The notes beneath the pieces were generated by a model. The model had not been told where the DNA came from. It worked only from the letters and a program-made list of their open reading frames with translations, and searched no databases. A stretch of 17,351 nucleotides of DNA, taken from the NCBI GenBank assembly GCA_040268355.1, contig JAWRIT010000101.1, positions 1 through 17,351 of the forward strand, given 5' to 3'. A program made the translations under genes and the position numbers. Of this stretch, positions 1 to 6,965 are shown one piece after another (the first letter of the stretch is position 1; each line of letters starts with the position of its first letter). Source of the DNA: UBA1367 sp040268355 (GTDB lineage: Bacteria; Actinomycetota; Coriobacteriia; Coriobacteriales; Atopobiaceae).

Positions 1-205
1 AAGTCGGCTCGGCTAGCCTGATTCCACCCACGCCTAGCCGTCCGCTGCAGCTCCGATTATACAGGGGCTGCGCGTCAGCATGCGCATTCGTCGCCAGCGC
101 CGAAACCACTCGCAAAACCCATCGAGAAATAGGTTGACACAAATGAGGGCCCCGCATCACTGCGGGGCCCTTCGCGTCGCACCAGCGTGACGACGAGCGT
201 GTGGC
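1..205. other. Intergenic region downstream of the aldolase gene
   Basis: No reading frame here looks like a gene. The stretch holds a 7-bp inverted repeat (CGGCTAG at 10-16, CTAGCCG at 34-40, 17-nt loop) of unknown meaning and the strong hairpin at 147-170 listed separately. No tRNA fold was found. Confidence 0.4.
147..170 (-). terminator. Hairpin terminator behind fba
   Basis: Perfect 10-bp stem GGGCCCCGCA / TGCGGGGCCC with a 4-base loop, 36 bases past the fba stop codon. On the minus strand it is followed by TCATTTGTG, a poor T-tract, so efficiency as a Rho-independent terminator is uncertain. The symmetric stem could act in both directions. Confidence 0.65.
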
Positions 206-1078
206 TTACGCCCAACCCTTGCCGTCGGAGCCGTAGTCCTTGATCAGGCCGGTGGCGCACTCGACGATGGCGTCGAAGCCCGGCTTGAGGAACTTGCGCG
301 GATCGTAGTTCTTGTTCTCGAGATCCTTGCCAGACTCGACGAACTTGCGGATGGCGGCCGCAAACACGAGCTGGAGCTCGGTGTTGACGTTGATCTTGGC
401 GACGCCGAGGGAGACGGCCTTCTGCACCTGCTCCTTGGGGATGCCGGAACCGCCGTGAAGGACGAGCGGCAGGTCACCGGTCTTGGCCTGAATCTTGGCC
501 AGCTGGTCGAAGTTCAGGCCTGCCCAGTTCTCGGGATAGGGGCCATGGATGTTGCCGATGCCGCAGGCCAAAAAGTCGATGCCCTGGTCGGCGATGATCT
601 TGCACTGCTCGGGGTCAGCCAGCTCGCCCTGTGCCGTGATGCCGTCCTCAGTGCCACCGATGCCGCCGACCTCGGCCTCGACGGAGATGCCCTTGGCGTG
701 GCAGATCTTGACGATCTCGGCGGTGCGCTCGACGTTGATGTCGAAGGAGGCCTCGTGGGAGCCGTCGTACATGATGGAGGTGAAGCCGGCGTCGATGGCC
801 TCGAAGCAGTCCTCGTAGGTGCCGTGGTCGAGATGCATGGCGACGGGCACGGTGATGTTCATGTAGTCGACGAGGTCACGGACGACGTCAGCGACAACCT
901 TGAAGCCCTGCTGCCAGTTGGCGGCACCACGCGTGCACTGGATGATGACAGGCGACTGGGTGGCCTCGGCGGCCTGCAGAATGGAGCGGGTCCACTCGAG
1001 GTCGTTGGTGTTGAAGGCGGCGATGCCGTAATGGCCCGCCTTTGCGGCCTTGAGCATGGCGGCTGCGTTAACAAGCAT
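206..1078 (-). CDS. fba: Class II fructose-1,6-bisphosphate aldolase
   Basis: Cytoplasmic glycolytic/gluconeogenic enzyme that reversibly splits fructose 1,6-bisphosphate into dihydroxyacetone phosphate and glyceraldehyde 3-phosphate using zinc. The 290-aa protein has the class II pattern throughout: AAFNTND near residues 20-26, MHLDHG with the presumed catalytic Asp84 and zinc ligand His85, SVEAEVGGIGG at 132-142, GNIHG with His178, LHGGSG with His208, and the phosphate-binding KINVNTE at 228-234. Length is normal for the short (about 285-300 aa) branch. The ATG start is fixed by a perfect AAGGAGGT ribosome site at 1084-1091. It is monocistronic and divergent from the membrane-protein gene at 1261. 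Tagatose- or ketose-bisphosphate aldolases share this fold, so exact substrate is a family-level inference; a housekeeping Fba is most likely. Confidence 0.93.
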   Translation of the reverse strand: MLVNAAAMLKAAKAGHYGIAAFNTNDLEWTRSILQAAEATQSPVIIQCTRGAANWQQGFKVVADVVRDLVDYMNITVPVAMHLDHGTYEDCFEAIDAGFTSIMYDGSHEASFDINVERTAEIVKICHAKGISVEAEVGGIGGTEDGITAQGELADPEQCKIIADQGIDFLACGIGNIHGPYPENWAGLNFDQLAKIQAKTGDLPLVLHGGSGIPKEQVQKAVSLGVAKINVNTELQLVFAAAIRKFVESGKDLENKNYDPRKFLKPGFDAIVECATGLIKDYGSDGKGWA

Positions 1079-1117
1079 GTGGTACCTCCTTGATTGGGGC
1101 TTCCATAACTAGCTCCC

Positions 1118-1123
1118 ATCATA
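1118..1123 (-). promoter_or_regulatory. Possible -10 element of the fba promoter
   Basis: On the minus strand the hexamer TATGAT (5 of 6 to TATAAT) lies about 40 bases before the fba start. The only TTGA-like -35 candidate (TTGAGC) is 20 bases upstream of it, which is too far for a good sigma-70 promoter, so this is a weak call. Confidence 0.3.
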
Positions 1124-1260
1124 ACGCGCCGTATGCGCGATCGGCTCAAGGTACCTTTCCGATATGCGCTTTTTTGGGTGAGCGTAGGCTTTCCCGTCCT
1201 TTGGGGAGCCACGGGAAGAACCCGGCACGCTATCGTCTTGGGCAGAGGGAGGTACGTATC

Positions 1261-2253
1261 GTGACTCAAGACCAGACGCAGCGCATGGAGCGCACGGAAC
1301 GCGTCGAGCAGACTCAATCGGACACGCAGGACGAACAGAAGCGGGGAATCCTCTCGCAGGTGTCGCTTCCGGCAGTACTTGCCGCAAGCCTCACCTCCAT
1401 CACATCGTTTCTGCTGTCCTCGAAGCTCGGGCTCACCGGCTCGCTCATCGGCGCGGCCGTAGCGGCAACCGTATCCACCTTGGCATCCCAGATCTACAAC
1501 GCCATGATCAAGACCTCTGTCGAGAAGATCCAGGAGGTCTCGGAGCAGCGGAAGGCCCAGTCGGACGATCGTCAGCAGACGTCCGTGCTTGGCGAGGAGA
1601 GCATGACGCAGGTCAGGCGGGCGCCGGTCGACCTGCATGAGCTCAAGGCGACCGACGAGGTCGCCGCGAGTGGCACGCCCATCGCGCCAGAGGCCCTGCG
1701 CAGCGAGGCGACCCATCGCAAGCACGTCACAATCGCGCGGCGGACGTTCTTGGTCGCCCTGCTCGTCGGCCTCGTCGCATTGTTGATCTATGCGGCCGTG
1801 GTGGACGTGGCGACCCAGGGCCAAGGCATCGGCCCCACGCTCGCCAGTCGCCAAGAGCAGGTCGTGCAGGATGAGGCCGCACCAGACGAGGAGGCGCAGA
1901 ACGCTCCCACGACCGAGACGGACGACGCCTCGAAACGAGACGAGGACTCGGCGTCAGACGCTGCGGATGACGACGATGCCGCCGCCAAGCAGCGGAAGAC
2001 GAACACGACGGACGGCTCCTCCGACACGACGGGCAACACCTCTGGAAACACCACGTCACCCAAGGACGACACGTCGACCGACACGGGGACAACCCCGAGC
2101 ACGCAGCAGCCCTCTCAAAACGAGAACGACGCGTCGAACAAGAACACGACGACCGACACGACGGACGCGTCGGGCACGACGGATGGCAGCGGTGGAGGCA
2201 GCGACTCGTCATCATCGGGCGGCACCTCGACTGACACCACGCAAGGCAGCTGA
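1261..2253 (+). CDS. Membrane protein with a long acidic Ser/Thr-rich C-terminal tail
   Basis: I do not recognise a family. The GTG start at 1261 is preferred because AGAGGGAGGT lies just ahead (1244-1253); the frame is open upstream to 1090 but that part has no ribosome site. The 330-aa product has a hydrophilic N-terminus (residues 1-29), two adjacent hydrophobic segments at about 31-52 and 57-77 rich in small residues, a charged stretch at 78-160, a third helix at about 163-182, then about 150 residues of low-complexity Thr/Ser/Asp/Asn/Gly ending in a Gly/Ser-rich region. With three helices the tail and N-terminus should lie on opposite sides of the membrane; the Arg/Lys before helix 3 favours an outside tail, as in wall-spanning or glycosylated surface linkers. 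No LPXTG signal is seen. Its stop codon lies inside a hairpin of the repeat family described below. Confidence 0.72.
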   Translation: MTQDQTQRMERTERVEQTQSDTQDEQKRGILSQVSLPAVLAASLTSITSFLLSSKLGLTGSLIGAAVAATVSTLASQIYNAMIKTSVEKIQEVSEQRKAQSDDRQQTSVLGEESMTQVRRAPVDLHELKATDEVAASGTPIAPEALRSEATHRKHVTIARRTFLVALLVGLVALLIYAAVVDVATQGQGIGPTLASRQEQVVQDEAAPDEEAQNAPTTETDDASKRDEDSASDAADDDDAAAKQRKTNTTDGSSDTTGNTSGNTTSPKDDTSTDTGTTPSTQQPSQNENDASNKNTTTDTTDASGTTDGSGGGSDSSSSGGTSTDTTQGS

Positions 2254-2280
2254 CACAGAGGAAGAGGTACCTCTGTGTCA
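2251..2280. repeat. Small hairpin repeat, copy 1 (spans the upstream stop codon)
   Basis: Perfect 11-bp inverted repeat TGACACAGAGG / CCTCTGTGTCA around the 8-base loop AAGAGGTA. The TGA of the membrane-protein gene is its first three bases. Related copies lie at 2283-2310, 2523-2560, 4274-4300 and 4455-4482, all sharing a GAAGAGGTACC-like centre. Confidence 0.8.
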
Positions 2281-2282
2281 GC

Positions 2283-2310
2283 GACACGGAAGAAGAGGTA
2301 CCTACGTGTC
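2283..2310. repeat. Small hairpin repeat, copy 2 (degenerate)
   Basis: Starts GACACG and ends CGTGTC with the same GAAGAGGTACC centre as copy 1, directly behind it. The stem is broken in its middle, so it is a diverged member of the family. Confidence 0.65.
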
Positions 2311-2373
2311 ACGAGCTCGACCCTGGCCCAGTGCACCAATGTGCGCTGGGCCGTCACGTGCCGATGCGTGCCC

Positions 2374-2560
2374 CATCCCGCAGGGCCTGTGTGGTCAGAG
2401 ATCGGACTTTTGCGGTGTTTTTTCGGGCGTCCCGGAGTATCCCCGCCTCTTTTCCTGTTGATCTTCCGCTCGGTACTTCGCAAGTCGCGGAATTTCACCG
2501 CAAAAGTCCGATCTCTGACCACGACACAGGAGAACACAGGGGAAGAGGCACCTCTGTGTC
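2374..2560. repeat. Repeat module, copy A: long inverted arms plus a flanking small hairpin
   Basis: The module begins with CATCCCGCAGG. It then has a perfect 27-bp inverted repeat with arms at 2391-2417 (starting GTGGTCAGAG) and 2496-2522 (ending CTCTGACCAC) around a 78-base core, and ends in a small hairpin (GACACAG at 2523-2529, CTGTGTC at 2554-2560). The core holds a nested inverted repeat TTCCGC (2464-2469) / GCGGAA (2487-2492). A second copy lies at 4306-4482 with a core of identical length. No transposase-like frame is present. It could be a MITE-like non-autonomous element, a REP/BIME-type repeat, or a bidirectional terminator. Copy A carries about 10 extra bases (AGAACACAGG) in its right flank that look like a short local duplication. 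Confidence 0.8.
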
Positions 2561-2618
2561 ATATGCCTGCTCACAGGCAGACGGTGGCGTTGCGCCGACA
2601 AAAACCAGTCAGCATGCT

Positions 2619-2634
2619 ATCCCGTCTGCGGGAT
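2619..2634 (+). terminator. Weak hairpin before the phosphatase promoter
   Basis: Perfect stem ATCCCG / CGGGAT with the tetraloop TCTG, followed by TGTTTA. It is short and only loosely T-rich afterwards, so it may be a weak terminator of the upstream unit or chance. Confidence 0.3.
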
Positions 2635-2647
2635 TGTTTACGTCAAA

Positions 2648-2676
2648 TTGACAGAACCTGCCATACTGTAGGTTAT
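2648..2676 (+). promoter_or_regulatory. Promoter candidate for the phosphatase gene
   Basis: A perfect -35 hexamer TTGACA at 2648-2653 is followed, in a locally AT-richer stretch, by possible -10 boxes TAGGTT (2669-2674, 15-base spacing) or GTTATC (2672-2677, 18-base spacing). The -35 is clear and the -10 is not. The leader to the ATG at 2741 would be about 60 bases. Confidence 0.42.
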
Positions 2677-2740
2677 CTACCCAAGGGGCAGAGGCCGGGA
2701 CCCTCTCGGTGCTCTGCGCACATCGACCAAGGGAGGAGCC

Positions 2741-4180
2741 ATGGGAAGGCGTCGGTGGTTAGTAGGACTGATCGGCGTGGTGCTGATCGGGTGTGTGCTC
2801 GCCGTTTTGTTCGCGCGCTTTAGAGACAACCAGCTCCAACCCGCTACGACGGTAGGCAGCACTACCACCCAAGAGGTGGCCAGGAGCACCACGGAGGATG
2901 GCGACAGCGAAACTAGTGCTGTCGTCGACTTCCATGATCCGGCTGACGGATATATGCTCGAGCAGGTGGTCGTCCTTAGTCGTCACAACATCCGTGCGCC
3001 GCTCTCCACCAACGGCTCCGAGCTCGCACTGGCGACACCGAACGAATGGATCGAGTGGACGGCCAATCCCAGCGAGCTGACAGAGCGCGGAGGCACACTG
3101 GAGACCATGATGGGCCAGTACTTCCGCATGTGGCTCGAGGCCGAGGGCCTGGTTCCTGAGAACTGGCGGCCCGAGGAAGGTGCGGTGCGCTTCTATGCCA
3201 ACGCCAAGCAGCGCACCATCGCTACGGCACACTACTTCTCCAGCGGCATACTGCCTGTAGCCAACGTCGAGATCGAAACGCATGCCGCCTTCGACGAGAT
3301 GGATCCCGTCTTCAAGCCGCAGATCACTTTCCTCACGAACGCCTACGAGCAGGACGCGCTTGCGCAGATCGCCGAAAGGGGCGCGGGCACGGACGTGGCA
3401 GGTGTAGCAGAAGGGCTCGAAGACAACTTCGCACTGCTGTCCGACGTGGTGGACTACACCAACTCAGAGGGCTACCGCAGCGGTGAGCTGGAAAACCTCG
3501 TGACCGATGACACCGTCGTGGTGCTTGAGATCGGGGAGGAGCCATCCATGACCGGCTCGCTCAAGACCGCCACCTCGCTGGCTGATGCTCTCGTGCTGCA
3601 ATATTACGAGGCAGACGACGACCTCAGGGCCGCATTCGGACACGAACTCACGACCGATCAGTGGACTGACATCTCCCAGATCAAGGACGTCTATGGCGAT
3701 GTGCTGTTCACCGCGCCGCTCGTGGCAACCAACGTGGCGCACCCCCTGCTTGAGGAGATCGGAAACGAGCTAGACACCGACGGTCGAGTGTTCACTTTTC
3801 TGTGCGGACACGACTCCAACATCGGCAGTGTGCTCGCCGCGCTCGAAGCCGAGGAATACGATCTGCCCAACACCATCGAAAAGAAGACGCCCATCGGCTC
3901 GAAGCTCGTGTTCGAACGATGGGTCAACGAAAATGGAGAGCAATTCGGTCGCGTACGGCTGCTGTACCAAAGCGTGGACCAGCTCAAGAACATGACGCCA
4001 CTCTCGGGAGTGTCAGGGCCAGAGTCGGTAGAGCTCTCGTTCAAAGGCCTCGAAAAGAACGAAGATGGCCTCTATGCCTACAACGACCTGCGCAGACGCA
4101 TACAGGACGCAGCTGATGCCTACGATGCCCTCGGGGAGACTTATGGCGAGAGCGAGCAGAAGCTGCCCGAGGCCGCGTAG
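2741..4180 (+). CDS. Histidine acid phosphatase, membrane-anchored and extracytoplasmic
   Basis: Member of the histidine phosphatase superfamily, acid phosphatase branch (glucose-1-phosphatase, phytase and AppA relatives), which hydrolyse phosphomonoesters through a phosphohistidine. The 479-aa protein shows an N-terminal basic stretch and a hydrophobic helix at about 7-25, then a Ser/Thr/acid-rich linker to about residue 65. The catalytic motif RHNIRAP follows at 81-87 (His82 nucleophile), then the ANAKQRTIATA segment at 153-163 with a probable phosphate-binding Arg158, and the proton-donor motif GHDSNI at 356-361 (His357-Asp358). The usual RHG is RHN here. Start ATG follows GGGAGG at 2731-2736. 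LIGC at 15-18 resembles a lipobox, but the hydrophobic run continues past the Cys, so an uncleaved anchor is more likely. Substrate cannot be told from sequence; phosphate scavenging outside the cell is the inference. Repeat modules flank it on both sides. Confidence 0.85.
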   Translation: MGRRRWLVGLIGVVLIGCVLAVLFARFRDNQLQPATTVGSTTTQEVARSTTEDGDSETSAVVDFHDPADGYMLEQVVVLSRHNIRAPLSTNGSELALATPNEWIEWTANPSELTERGGTLETMMGQYFRMWLEAEGLVPENWRPEEGAVRFYANAKQRTIATAHYFSSGILPVANVEIETHAAFDEMDPVFKPQITFLTNAYEQDALAQIAERGAGTDVAGVAEGLEDNFALLSDVVDYTNSEGYRSGELENLVTDDTVVVLEIGEEPSMTGSLKTATSLADALVLQYYEADDDLRAAFGHELTTDQWTDISQIKDVYGDVLFTAPLVATNVAHPLLEEIGNELDTDGRVFTFLCGHDSNIGSVLAALEAEEYDLPNTIEKKTPIGSKLVFERWVNENGEQFGRVRLLYQSVDQLKNMTPLSGVSGPESVELSFKGLEKNEDGLYAYNDLRRRIQDAADAYDALGETYGESEQKLPEAA

Positions 4181-4273
4181 CTGACGCACGGCGACACGAT
4201 AGACGCGAGGCACAGGAGGTTTGGGCTGACCGCATAGCCGATCCAAGAAATCGTCCGCACCCCGATACAAGGG
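4181..4273. other. Short spacer between the phosphatase and repeat module B
   Basis: No gene or clear terminator seen. The whole non-coding gap to dapH at 4501 is about 320 bases and is mostly occupied by the repeat module. Confidence 0.3.
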
Positions 4274-4300
4274 GACACAGGGAAGAGGTACCTCTGTGTC
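4274..4300. repeat. Small hairpin repeat, left flank of module B
   Basis: GACACAG (4274-4280) pairs with CTGTGTC (4294-4300) around the family centre GAAGAGGTACC. It is nearly identical to the copy at 2251-2280. Confidence 0.75.
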
Positions 4301-4305
4301 ACGCT

Positions 4306-4482
4306 CATCCCGCAGGACCTCTGTGGTCAGAGATTGGACTTTTGCGGCATTTTTTCAGACGTCCCGGAGTATCCCCGCCTCTTTTCCTGCTGATCTTCCA
4401 CTCGATACTTCGTGAGCCGCGGAATTTCACCGCAAAAGTCCGATCTCTGACCACGACACAGGGGAAGAAGCACCTCTGTGTC
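4306..4482. repeat. Repeat module, copy B: long inverted arms plus a flanking small hairpin
   Basis: Same organisation as 2374-2560: CATCCCGCAGG start, left arm 4323-4349, 78-base core, right arm 4428-4454, then a small hairpin with GACACAG (4455-4461) and CTGTGTC (4476-4482). The right arm equals that of copy A; the left arm has three differences, one of which keeps a G-U pair. It lies between the convergent phosphatase and dapH genes, where its symmetric stems could end transcription from both sides. The 18 bases after it lead straight to the dapH stop codon. Confidence 0.8.
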
Positions 4483-4500
4483 GCTCGAGGCCTACCGGCA

Positions 4501-5199
4501 CTACAGCGTGCGCAGGGCGTCGACCAGGGCCGTCTTCGCAGCCGTCTTCTCGTCGACCATCTTGATGATCTGGGCCGGGCATCCTGCCACGACGGCCCCG
4601 GCTGGCACGTCCTCGACGACCACGGCACCAGCGGCGACAACCGCTCCCCTGCCAACCCGCACGCCCTCAATGACCACGGCGTTGGCGCCCAGCAGCACGT
4701 CGTCCTCGATGACAACCGGCGTCGCGCTCGCCGGCTCGACCACGCCGGCGAGCACCGTGCCTGCGCCTACGTGGCAGTTCGCCCCCACGATGGCACGACC
4801 ACCCAGCACGGCACCCATGTCGATCATGGTGCCCTCGCCGACCACAGCGCCGATGTTGATGATCGCGCCCATCATGATGACCGCGTTGTCACCGATCTCC
4901 ACCTTCTCGCGGATGATGGCGCCCGGCTCGATGCGGGCGTTCACGCCACGAATGTCCAGCAGCGGCACGCCGGAGTTGCGCCGGTCGCACTCGATGACCA
5001 CGTCCTCGATCGCATCGGCGTTGTCCTCGAGGATCGCGGCAAGCTCGGCCCAGTCGCCAAAGACGATCTTGTCGCTCGCGCCGAAGACCTTGGCCGAACC
5101 GTAGTCCACCGTGGCACCCTCGGCTTCCTTCACGTACGCCTTGACCGGGGTCGTCTTGGGGGCGGTGGCGATGTAGTCAATGATCTCTTGCGCGTCCAT
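4501..5199 (-). CDS. dapH: Tetrahydrodipicolinate N-acetyltransferase
   Basis: Acetylates tetrahydrodipicolinate with acetyl-CoA, the committing step of the acetylase branch of diaminopimelate/lysine synthesis. The protein (232 aa) follows the DapH pattern: N-terminal MDAQEIIDYI, STPVK-like TTPVKAYV, the segment DRRNSGVPLLDIRGVNARIEPG at about 73-94, then left-handed beta-helix hexapeptide repeats (IGDNAVIMMGAIINIG, GGRAIVGANCHVGAGTVLAG) and the C-terminal GCPAQIIKMVDEKT. I choose the internal ATG at 5199 rather than the one at 5214, because GGGAGAG sits just ahead of it and overlaps the first codons of the longer frame; known DapH proteins also start near MDAxEII. It is the last gene of the lysA-dapA-dapB-dapH operon, separated from dapB by a strong hairpin. 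The route (acetyl rather than succinyl) is inferred from family resemblance. Confidence 0.92.
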   Translation of the reverse strand: MDAQEIIDYIATAPKTTPVKAYVKEAEGATVDYGSAKVFGASDKIVFGDWAELAAILEDNADAIEDVVIECDRRNSGVPLLDIRGVNARIEPGAIIREKVEIGDNAVIMMGAIINIGAVVGEGTMIDMGAVLGGRAIVGANCHVGAGTVLAGVVEPASATPVVIEDDVLLGANAVVIEGVRVGRGAVVAAGAVVVEDVPAGAVVAGCPAQIIKMVDEKTAAKTALVDALRTL

Positions 5200-5218
5200 G
5201 TCTCTCCCATCCACACAG

Positions 5219-5244
5219 TGGCGCCCCGACGGACCGGGGCGCCA
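5219..5244 (-). other. Intergenic hairpin between dapB and dapH
   Basis: Perfect 10-bp stem TGGCGCCCCG / CGGGGCGCCA with the 6-base loop ACGGAC fills most of the 47-base gap. No T-tract follows on the minus strand, so it is more likely an mRNA processing or stability element, or a partial attenuator, than a full terminator. Confidence 0.6.
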
Positions 5245-5246
5245 TC

Positions 5247-6014
5247 CTAGTCGAACATCAGCTGGTCAAAAGTATAGAGGCCCGGAGCACGGCCCAACAG
5301 GCGCCGTGCCGCCGCGATCGCGCCCACCACGAAGATCTGCCGACTCGTGGCGCGATGCGTGAGGCAGACCTCTTCGTCCTGGCCAAAGAAGTGCACCTCA
5401 TGGGTCCCGGCCACCGTGCCCCCGCGCAGCGAGTGCATGCCGATCTCGCGGTCCGGCCGTGCGCCCACCATGCCCTGGCGCCCATGGGCGACCGGAACCT
5501 CGCCGGTGGGGTCCACGCACGCCCGCAGCAGCTCGGCGGTGCCGGAGGGCGCGTCCGCCTTCTGGTTGTGGTGCGTCTCGACGATCTCGACGTCCCAACC
5601 GTCGAGCGCCTCTGCGACCAGCGTCGTGGCGTGTCGCAGGGCAGCGATCCCAAGCGAGTAGTTCGCGCTCCACACCACGGGGGCGACCTCGCCCAACGCC
5701 GCAAGCTGCCCCAACGCCACGTCGTCGTAGCCGGTCGTGCCCGAGACGAGCGCCGCACCCGTCCGCCTCACGTAGGCGAGCGTGTGGGGCAGTGCCGCCG
5801 CGTTGGAGAAGTCGATGGCCAGATCGGTCGCAGGCGCCTCCTCGTCCAGCATCGCCATGGTGTCCACATCATAGGTCCCCACGACCGCAAAGCCACCTTC
5901 TGCGGCAAGTGCCTCGCCAATGAGCGTGCCCATTCTTCCGCCGCCAATGAGCGTCACCGTCGTCTGCCCGCCGGTCGCCACCTGCGTGCCGGTCGTCGTC
6001 TGCTCGTTAGTCAA
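5247..6014 (-). CDS. dapB: 4-hydroxy-tetrahydrodipicolinate reductase
   Basis: NAD(P)H-dependent reductase converting the DapA product to tetrahydrodipicolinate. Visible motifs: nucleotide-binding VTLIGGGRMG near the N-terminus, the loop SGTTGYDD, and the family signature ETHHNQKADAPSGTA with the catalytic His-His pair and Lys. The Asp-Pro-Ser-Gly-Thr part binds the dicarboxylate. Length (about 255 aa) is normal. The start is uncertain. No ATG is available. TTG at 6014 has GGGGAG nine bases ahead and lies within the last codons of dapA (stop at 6007-6009). An upstream TTG at 6023 is too close to that ribosome site, and a GTG just before TLIGGG would give a minimal N-terminus. The overlap with dapA suggests translational coupling. 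Confidence 0.92.
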   Translation of the reverse strand: MTNEQTTTGTQVATGGQTTVTLIGGGRMGTLIGEALAAEGGFAVVGTYDVDTMAMLDEEAPATDLAIDFSNAAALPHTLAYVRRTGAALVSGTTGYDDVALGQLAALGEVAPVVWSANYSLGIAALRHATTLVAEALDGWDVEIVETHHNQKADAPSGTAELLRACVDPTGEVPVAHGRQGMVGARPDREIGMHSLRGGTVAGTHEVHFFGQDEEVCLTHRATSRQIFVVGAIAAARRLLGRAPGLYTFDQLMFD

Positions 6015-6900
6015 TGAGACCAACTCCCCTCATCGCGTCGTAGAGGTGCTCGCGGGTGTCGTCGGCCATCGGCCACAGCGGCTGGCGGTAGCGCTCCGTA
6101 ATGAGCCCCATCCGGGCCAGCGCCGCCTTGACGGGAATGGGGTTGACCTCGCAGAACAGCGCATGGATGAGGTCCAGCTCATCGAGCTGTATCTGCAAGG
6201 CGGAGGCGGTGTCGCGCGCGAGGTAGCGCTCGACCATGTCGTGCGCCTGGCGCGGGCGGATGTTGGCCCACACGCTGATGACGCCCGAGCCACCGAGCGA
6301 GAGCACCGGCACCACCATGTCATCGTTGCCGGACCACATGCGGAAGTCGTCGGAGAGGTACTTGGCCACGGTGGTGGCGTAGCTGATCGAGCCGGACGCC
6401 TCCTTGATGCCCAGCACGTTGGGATGCGGGGCCAGGCGCGCCACGTTACGCTCGGAGATGGAGCAGCCCGTGCGGCCGGGGATGTTGTAGAGGATCGAGG
6501 GGATCTCGGTGGCGTCGATCACGTCGAGGAAGTGCCGATAGATGCCCTCCTCGTTGGACTTGTTGTAGTACGGGGTGATGAGCAGCAGCGCATCGCAGCC
6601 GATCATCTGCAGGCTCTTGGCCTTGGCGAGGCTCTCGTGGGTGGCGTTGGAGCCCGCCCCGCCGATGATGGGCACCGCACCGTCCACGCGATTGACCACA
6701 TGCTGCGCCACGGCCACGTCCTCGGCGTCGGTCATCGTCGAGCTCTCGCCGGTGGTGCCGAGCACCAGGATGGCATCGGTGCCGTTCTCCAGATGGAAGT
6801 CGACCAGACGGTCGAGCGCCGCAAAGTCGACGTCGCCGTTCTCCTTGAAGGGGGTGACCAAAGCCACGATCGATCCGGTCAGATTGCGTATGTCGCTCAT
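6007..6900 (-). CDS. dapA: 4-hydroxy-tetrahydrodipicolinate synthase
   Basis: Class I aldolase condensing pyruvate with aspartate semialdehyde, the first step specific to diaminopimelate and lysine. The 297-aa protein shows the family's landmarks: VTPF near 15-18, GTTGE at 48-52 (the Thr-Thr pair), Tyr112 in ITPYYNK, Tyr138 in YNIPGRTG with Arg143, and the Schiff-base Lys166 in GIKEASG. A C-terminal region with NPIPVKAAL is typical. The ATG is preceded by AAGGAG at a good distance. It lies 65 bases behind lysA and overlaps dapB. A weak TATAGG box in the lysA-dapA gap could be an internal promoter but has no matching -35. DapA of many bacteria is inhibited by lysine; this cannot be read from the sequence. 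Confidence 0.95.
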   Translation of the reverse strand: MSDIRNLTGSIVALVTPFKENGDVDFAALDRLVDFHLENGTDAILVLGTTGESSTMTDAEDVAVAQHVVNRVDGAVPIIGGAGSNATHESLAKAKSLQMIGCDALLLITPYYNKSNEEGIYRHFLDVIDATEIPSILYNIPGRTGCSISERNVARLAPHPNVLGIKEASGSISYATTVAKYLSDDFRMWSGNDDMVVPVLSLGGSGVISVWANIRPRQAHDMVERYLARDTASALQIQLDELDLIHALFCEVNPIPVKAALARMGLITERYRQPLWPMADDTREHLYDAMRGVGLID

Positions 6901-6965
6901 GATTGCTCCTTGTCCTATAGTGGCGAGCCTTTGTCCGTCCGTTGCCCCGTGCCCGGAGCGCGCCC

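Noticed and set aside
1..60. tRNA-like sequence at the left edge
   Set aside because: A sequence resembling a T-loop and a 7-bp inverted repeat are present, but no cloverleaf can be formed.
2251..2560. CRISPR array from the repeated hairpins
   Set aside because: Copies are few, unevenly spaced and interrupted by a long inverted element; there are no regular spacers and no cas genes.
2741..2800. Lipoprotein signal (LIGC) in the phosphatase
   Set aside because: The hydrophobic run continues for another eight residues after the Cys, which suits an uncleaved membrane anchor better than a lipobox.
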